Assembly (NCBI RefSeq): GCF_029945925.1
Contig: NZ_JAQSDN010000048.1
Coordinates: forward strand, 1-64,000
Source of the DNA: Polaromonas sp.
Lineage (GTDB): Bacteria > Pseudomonadota > Gammaproteobacteria > Burkholderiales > Burkholderiaceae_C
Length of the DNA stretch: 64,000 nucleotides
Reading direction: 5' to 3'
The notes below the pieces were generated by a model. That model did no database searches and had not been told where the DNA came from. It saw only the letters and a list, made by a program, of their open reading frames with translations. Of this stretch, positions 59,602 through 64,000 are shown one piece after another (position 1 is the first letter of the stretch; every line of letters begins with the position of its first letter). The position numbers were made by a program, and so were the translations under genes.

Positions 59602-62379
59602 ATGGCTGCAAATCCGGAACAGGCACGTGCCGACACATTGGGCAAGGCTGCCAACGAGGTCCAGGACACGGACGCCCAGGAAACCCGCGAGTGGATTGAT
59701 GCGCTCAGTGCCGTCATTGCCAACAGCCCCAGCAACGACGAGGGCCGCGCACGGGCCCACTTCCTGCTGGAGCAGTTGCTCGAGCAGGCGCGCCAGGAGG
59801 GCATCGACACGCCGTTCTCCGCCACCACCGGGTACGTCAACACCATCGAACCCAGCGACGAGGTGCCTTCTCCCGGCAACCTCCTGATCGAGCAGCGCCT
59901 GCGCGCCTACATGCGCTGGAATGCCATGGCCATGGTCGTCAAGGCCAACCGCCTGCACCCGGCCGACGGTGGCGACCTGGGCGGGCACATTGGCTCGTTC
60001 GCTTCCCTGGCCAGCCTGTTCGGCGCCGGCTTCAACCACTTCTGGCATGCCGAAAGCGCCGAGCCTGGAAAGGAGCACGGCGGCGACTGCCTGTACATCC
60101 AGGGCCATGTGTCGCCCGGTGTGTATGCCCGTGCCTACCTCGAAGGGCGGCTGACGGAAGAGCAGTTGCTGAACTTCCGCCAAGAGGTCGACGGCAAGGG
60201 CCTGTCGAGCTACCCGCACCCCAAGCTGATGCCCGAGTTCTGGCAGTTCCCCACCGTCTCCATGGGCCTGGGCCCGCTGATGGCGATTTACCAGGCGCGT
60301 TTCCTCAAGTACCTGCACGCGCGCGGCATTGCCAACACCGAGAACCGCAAGGTCTGGGTGTTCTGCGGCGACGGCGAGATGGACGAGGTGGAATCGCTCG
60401 GCGCGATCAGCCTGGCGGCCCGCGAGAACCTCGACAACCTCATCTTCGTCATCAACTGCAATTTGCAGCGCCTGGACGGCCCGGTGCGCGGCAACGGCAA
60501 GATCATCCAGGAGCTTGAGGGCGAGTTCCGCGGCTCAGGCTGGAACGTGATCAAGCTGGTCTGGGGCAGCAACTGGGATCCGCTGCTGGCGCGCGACAAG
60601 AACGGCGCGCTGCGCAAGGTCATGATGGACACGCCCGACGGCGACTACCAGGCCATGAAAGCCAATGACGGTGCCTACGTGCGCAAGCATTTCTTCGGCC
60701 AGAACCCCGAGACGCTGGAGATGGTCTCCAGGATGAGCGACGAGGAAATCTTCGACCTGCGCCGCGGCGGCCACGACTCGAAAAAAGTCTACGCGGCTTT
60801 CCACAAGGCGGTCAACCACACCGGCCAGCCGACCGTGCTGCTGATCAAGACCGTCAAGGGTTTTGGCATGGGCAAGATCGGCGAAGGCAAGAACAACGTC
60901 CACCAGACCAAAAAACTGTCCGACGAGGACATCAAGGCCTTCCGCGACCGCTTCAACATCCCGATTCCCGACAGCCAGTTGCCGGAGGTCCCGTTCTACA
61001 AGCCGGCCGACGACACGCCTGAAATGAAATACCTGCACGAGCGCCGCAAGGCCCTCGGGGGCTACCTGCCGCACCGCCGGACCAAGGCCGACGAGAGCTT
61101 CACGGCGCCGTCCCTGGAGACGTTCAAGGCAGTGATCGAGCCCACGCCGGAAGGCCGTGAGATTTCCACCACGCAAGCCTATGTGCGTTTTCTCACGCAG
61201 TTGCTGCGCGACCAGGCGCTGGGTGCGCGCGTGGTGCCCATCCTGGTGGACGAGGCCCGCACTTTCGGCATGGAAGGGCTGTTCCGCCAGATCGGCATCT
61301 ACAACCCGGCAGGCCAGAAATACACCCCGGTCGATAAAGACCAGGTGATGTATTACAAGGAAGACAAAAAGGGCCAGATCCTGCAGGAAGGCATCAACGA
61401 GGCCGGCGGCATGAGCAGCTGGATCGCGGCGGCCACCTCCTACAGCACAAACAACCGGATCATGATCCCGTTCTACGTGTATTACTCGATGTTCGGCTTC
61501 CAGCGCGTCGGCGACCTGGCCTGGGCCGCGGGTGACATGCAGGCGCGTGGTTTCCTGCTGGGCGGCACTTCGGGCCGTACCACGCTCAACGGCGAAGGCC
61601 TGCAGCACGAGGACGGCCACAGCCACATCCTGGCCGGCACGATTCCCAACTGCGTCAGCTACGACCCGACCTATGCCCATGAGGTGGCGGTGATCATGCA
61701 GGACGGCCTCAAGCGCATGGTCGAGCGCCAGGAAAACGTCTTCTACTACATCACGCTGCTCAACGAGAACTACGCGATGCCGGGCCTGACCCCGGGCACC
61801 GAGGCGCAAATCGTCAAGGGCATGTACCTGCTCCAGGAAGGCGGCCAGGGGCTGGCCAAGGGGCAGGCCGGGACGGCGCCGCGCGTGCAGCTGCTGGGCT
61901 CGGGCACCATCCTGCGCGAGTCCATCGCTGCCCGGGAACTGCTGGAAAAAGACTGGGGCGTCGCCGCCAACGTCTGGAGCTGCCCGAGCTTCAACGAACT
62001 CACGCGTGACGGCCAGGATGCCGAGCGCTGGAACCTGCTGCACCCGCTGGACACACCGCGTGTTCCCTTTGTGGGCCAGCAGCTCGAAAAACACACGGGA
62101 CCGGTGGTCGCCTCGACCGACTACATGAAAGCCTATGCCGAGCAGATTCGTCCCTTCATTCCCCGGGGCCGTACCTACAAGGTGCTCGGCACCGACGGTT
62201 TTGGCCGCAGCGATTTCCGCAGCAAGCTGCGCGAGCACTTCGAGATCAACCGCCACTACATCGTGGTGGCCGCGCTGAAGGCCCTCAGCGAAGAGGGCAC
62301 CGTGCCGGTGGCCAAGGTCGCCGAGGCGATCAGGAAGTACGGCATCCATGCCGACAAGGTCAACCCGCTTTACGCCTGA
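59602..62379 (+). CDS. aceE: pyruvate dehydrogenase E1 component (homodimeric)
   Basis: 925-aa thiamine-diphosphate enzyme decarboxylating pyruvate in the PDH complex. The ThDP motif is FCGDGEMDEVESLGAISLAA through VINCNLQRLDGPVRGNGKII; SYPHPKLMPEFWQFPTVSMG, DEARTFGMEGLFRQIGIYNP and AVASTDYMK-like (VASTDYMKAYAEQIRPF) follow. It is slightly longer than E. coli AceE (887 aa), with an extended N-terminus and a small Gly/Gln-rich insert (QEGGQGLAKGQAGTA). GGAG lies 8 bp before the ATG. The aceF gene follows 52 bp later. Confidence 0.96.
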   Translation: MAANPEQARADTLGKAANEVQDTDAQETREWIDALSAVIANSPSNDEGRARAHFLLEQLLEQARQEGIDTPFSATTGYVNTIEPSDEVPSPGNLLIEQRLRAYMRWNAMAMVVKANRLHPADGGDLGGHIGSFASLASLFGAGFNHFWHAESAEPGKEHGGDCLYIQGHVSPGVYARAYLEGRLTEEQLLNFRQEVDGKGLSSYPHPKLMPEFWQFPTVSMGLGPLMAIYQARFLKYLHARGIANTENRKVWVFCGDGEMDEVESLGAISLAARENLDNLIFVINCNLQRLDGPVRGNGKIIQELEGEFRGSGWNVIKLVWGSNWDPLLARDKNGALRKVMMDTPDGDYQAMKANDGAYVRKHFFGQNPETLEMVSRMSDEEIFDLRRGGHDSKKVYAAFHKAVNHTGQPTVLLIKTVKGFGMGKIGEGKNNVHQTKKLSDEDIKAFRDRFNIPIPDSQLPEVPFYKPADDTPEMKYLHERRKALGGYLPHRRTKADESFTAPSLETFKAVIEPTPEGREISTTQAYVRFLTQLLRDQALGARVVPILVDEARTFGMEGLFRQIGIYNPAGQKYTPVDKDQVMYYKEDKKGQILQEGINEAGGMSSWIAAATSYSTNNRIMIPFYVYYSMFGFQRVGDLAWAAGDMQARGFLLGGTSGRTTLNGEGLQHEDGHSHILAGTIPNCVSYDPTYAHEVAVIMQDGLKRMVERQENVFYYITLLNENYAMPGLTPGTEAQIVKGMYLLQEGGQGLAKGQAGTAPRVQLLGSGTILRESIAARELLEKDWGVAANVWSCPSFNELTRDGQDAERWNLLHPLDTPRVPFVGQQLEKHTGPVVASTDYMKAYAEQIRPFIPRGRTYKVLGTDGFGRSDFRSKLREHFEINRHYIVVAALKALSEEGTVPVAKVAEAIRKYGIHADKVNPLYA

Positions 62380-62431
62380 TCCGGCCTGATCACCACGCGC
62401 AGAAAAACACGGACGAACTGGAGACAAGAAC

Positions 62432-64000
62432 ATGGCATTGGTAGACATACAGGTTCCCGACATCGGGGACTTTGACGAGGTGACGGTCATCGAGCTGCTG
62501 GTCAAGCCGGGCGACAACGTCAAGGCAGAGCAGTCGCTGATCACGGTTGAATCGGACAAGGCCTCGATGGAAATTCCCTCGAGCCAGGCCGGCGTGGTCA
62601 AGGAAGTCAGGGTCCAGCTGGGCGACAAGGTCAAGCAAGGCTCCGTCGTGCTGGTGCTCGAAGGCGAGGGCGCTGCGACGACCGCTGCGCCTGCTGCGGC
62701 TCCCGTTGCAGAACAAAATAAGGCTCCAGCCCCCGCTGCACCTGCGCCGGCAGCTACCGATTCAGTAGCATCCGCGGCCGCGCCGGTTGCCACCGCCGGC
62801 CCGGTCGAGGTCCGCGTGCCGGACATCGGCGACTTCAAGGACGTGGCCGTCATCGAGGTGCTGGTCAAGGTCGGCGACACGGTGAAGGCCGAGCAGTCGC
62901 TGGTGACCGTGGAGTCCGACAAGGCCTCGATGGAGATTCCGTCGTCGGTGTCGGGTGTGATCCGTGAACTCAAGGTCAAGCTCGGCGACAAGATCAACAT
63001 TGGCGACCTGCTCGCGATTCTGGAGGGCGCGGCGGCACCGGCCGCCGCTTCGGCACCGGCTCTGGCCGCGGCGCCCGCCGCCGCAGCTTCAGCGCCCGCT
63101 GCCAGCCAAACCAGCGCACCGGCGCCGGCCGCCGTGGCGCCGGCGCACGAACCGTCTGCACCCACCGGTAACCTGCCGCATGCCTCGCCGTCGGTGCGCA
63201 AGTTTGCGCGCGAACTCGGCGTTCCCCTGGCGGATGTCAAGGGCAGCGGCCCCAAGGGCCGCATCACGCTGGACGACGTGCAGGGTTTCACCAAGGCCGT
63301 GATGGCCGGCGAAGCACGCACCCAGGCGCAGGTTGCCAAAGCCCCGGCTTCGACCGGCGGCGGCGCTGGCCTGGACCTGCTGCCCTGGCCCAAGGTGGAC
63401 TTCACGAAGTTCGGCCCGGTCGAGCGCAAGGACATGTCGCGCATCAAGAAGATCAGCGCCGCCAACCTGCACCGCAACTGGGTCATGATTCCGCACGTCT
63501 GCAACCACGACGATGCGGACATCACCGAGCTGGAAGCCTTCCGCGTGCTGATGAACCTGGAATACGAAAAAGCCGCGAAAGCTGGAAACAACGCAGGCGT
63601 TGTGAAAATCACCATGCTGGCTTTCCTGATCAAGGCCTCGGTGGCGGCGCTGAAGAAATTCCCCGAGTTCAATGCCTCGCTGGACGGTGATCAGCTGGTG
63701 CTCAAGCAGTATTACAACGTGGCATTCGCCGCCGATACGCCCAACGGCCTGGTTGTGCCTGTCATCAAGGACGCCGACAAGAAGGGCGTGGTGCAGATTT
63801 CGCAGGAGATGGGCGAACTCGCGAAAAAGGCGCGTGACGGCAAGCTCAGCCCGGCCGACATGCAGGGCGCGTGTTTCACCATCTCGTCGCTGGGCGGCAT
63901 AGGCGGGCGTTATTTCACGCCCATCATCAACGCGCCCGAAGTCGCCATCCTCGGCGTCTGCAAGTCGAGCACCGAGCCGGTGTGGGACGGCCAGGCCTTC
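62432..64000 (+). CDS. aceF: dihydrolipoamide acetyltransferase, PDH E2 (3' truncated by window)
   Basis: Partial gene, open to the window end (523 codons seen). Two tandem lipoyl domains (each with the lipoyl-Lys motif ESDKASMEIPSS, at about residues 45 and 160) are joined by Ala/Pro linkers, then a peripheral-subunit-binding domain (SPSVRKFARELGVPLADVKG) and the start of the catalytic core (PHVCNHDDADITELEAFRVL). The first linker contains a mini-repeat (EQNKAPAPAAPAPAATDSVA). The E2 carries acetyl groups on lipoate to CoA. Active-site HxxxD lies beyond the window. Confidence 0.95.
   Translation, partial: MALVDIQVPDIGDFDEVTVIELLVKPGDNVKAEQSLITVESDKASMEIPSSQAGVVKEVRVQLGDKVKQGSVVLVLEGEGAATTAAPAAAPVAEQNKAPAPAAPAPAATDSVASAAAPVATAGPVEVRVPDIGDFKDVAVIEVLVKVGDTVKAEQSLVTVESDKASMEIPSSVSGVIRELKVKLGDKINIGDLLAILEGAAAPAAASAPALAAAPAAAASAPAASQTSAPAPAAVAPAHEPSAPTGNLPHASPSVRKFARELGVPLADVKGSGPKGRITLDDVQGFTKAVMAGEARTQAQVAKAPASTGGGAGLDLLPWPKVDFTKFGPVERKDMSRIKKISAANLHRNWVMIPHVCNHDDADITELEAFRVLMNLEYEKAAKAGNNAGVVKITMLAFLIKASVAALKKFPEFNASLDGDQLVLKQYYNVAFAADTPNGLVVPVIKDADKKGVVQISQEMGELAKKARDGKLSPADMQGACFTISSLGGIGGRYFTPIINAPEVAILGVCKSSTEPVWDGQAF
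62714..62770 (+). repeat. mini-repeat copy in the aceF linker
   Basis: AAAATAAGGCTCCAGCCCCC start and GCAGCTACCGATTCAGTAGC end. In frame in the flexible Ala/Pro linker between the two lipoyl domains, where extra length should do little harm. Confidence 0.85.

Noticed and set aside
60535-63672. A 1045-codon minus-strand open frame across aceE and aceF
   Set aside because: It is exactly antisense to two certain genes, and its residues (repeated Ala/Ser/Thr runs) reflect the G+C-rich third positions of the sense strand.
1-64000. CRISPR arrays, tRNA or rRNA genes, insertion sequences
   Set aside because: No regularly spaced repeats, no cloverleaf or rRNA sequence, and no transposase were recognised on reading both strands; a tRNA or Rfam scan would settle this.

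Overview
The window is a G+C-rich chromosomal segment of a betaproteobacterium, most probably a member of the Comamonadaceae close to Polaromonas or Rhodoferax. This rests on protein-level resemblance (aceE-aceF beside a PAS sensor kinase, phoH-ybeY, a tyrS / M23 peptidase / anmK block), on high G+C, and on two repeat families that I associate from memory with this family. No rRNA, tRNA, CRISPR array, transposase or integrase gene was recognised. Most of the window is ordinary housekeeping DNA.

Layout. 0-11.7 kb: a TonB-dependent receptor, a D-amino-acid dehydrogenase divergent from an ArgP-type LysR regulator, a SlyD isomerase, a PhnA-type zinc ribbon, and the two ends of UDP-GlcNAc synthesis (glmS, glmU), with an Lrp regulator and small lipoproteins. 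11.7-17 kb: a loosely packed accessory stretch with gene remnants, a BLUF photoreceptor, a metallo-beta-lactamase-fold protein with a large palindromic operator, a TetR regulator, a TfoX-like protein and a DUF2917/LysR divergent pair. 17-32.5 kb: 5-formyl-THF cyclo-ligase, lytic transglycosylase, MgtC, hemerythrin, CCA-adding enzyme, a trehalose operon (otsB, GH15 hydrolase, otsA), a ROK kinase, a MidA-type methyltransferase and folate genes. 32.5-34.2 kb: a visibly A+T-richer two-gene insert (RecF/OLD-like ATPase plus a TOPRIM/DUF4276-like partner) between folB and ttcA, resembling a defence cassette. 34.2-40.7 kb: ttcA, a D-threonine-aldolase-like enzyme and a protein fusing an alkylglycerol-monooxygenase-like domain to a YhhN/lysoplasmalogenase domain. 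40.9-42.1 kb: one or two genes with integron-cassette geometry around an attC-like site. 42.2-64 kb: an ABC exporter, ruvAB, phoH-ybeY, dtd, a cation efflux protein, tyrS, an M23 peptidase, anmK, folD, a FixL/FixJ-like two-component pair, aceE and the first part of aceF, which runs off the window.

Two repeat families give the window its individuality. A mini-element of about 50-65 bp, ending in an AGCTAT...ATAGC-type palindrome, occurs at least eleven times. Several copies lie in frame inside conserved genes (cca, the cyclo-ligase, a ROK kinase, an SDR, DUF4149, aceF), where they encode extra loops or linkers. A longer, very G+C-rich palindromic repeat lies immediately after genes and in one case (anmK) supplies the last codons and the stop.

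Functional themes: peptidoglycan and amino-sugar metabolism (glmS, glmU, lytic transglycosylase, M23, anmK, possibly the ROK kinase), folate (folB, an SDR that could be a pteridine reductase, the cyclo-ligase, folD), RNA maturation (cca, ttcA, ybeY, dtd, tyrS) and central carbon (aceEF with an adjacent two-component system).
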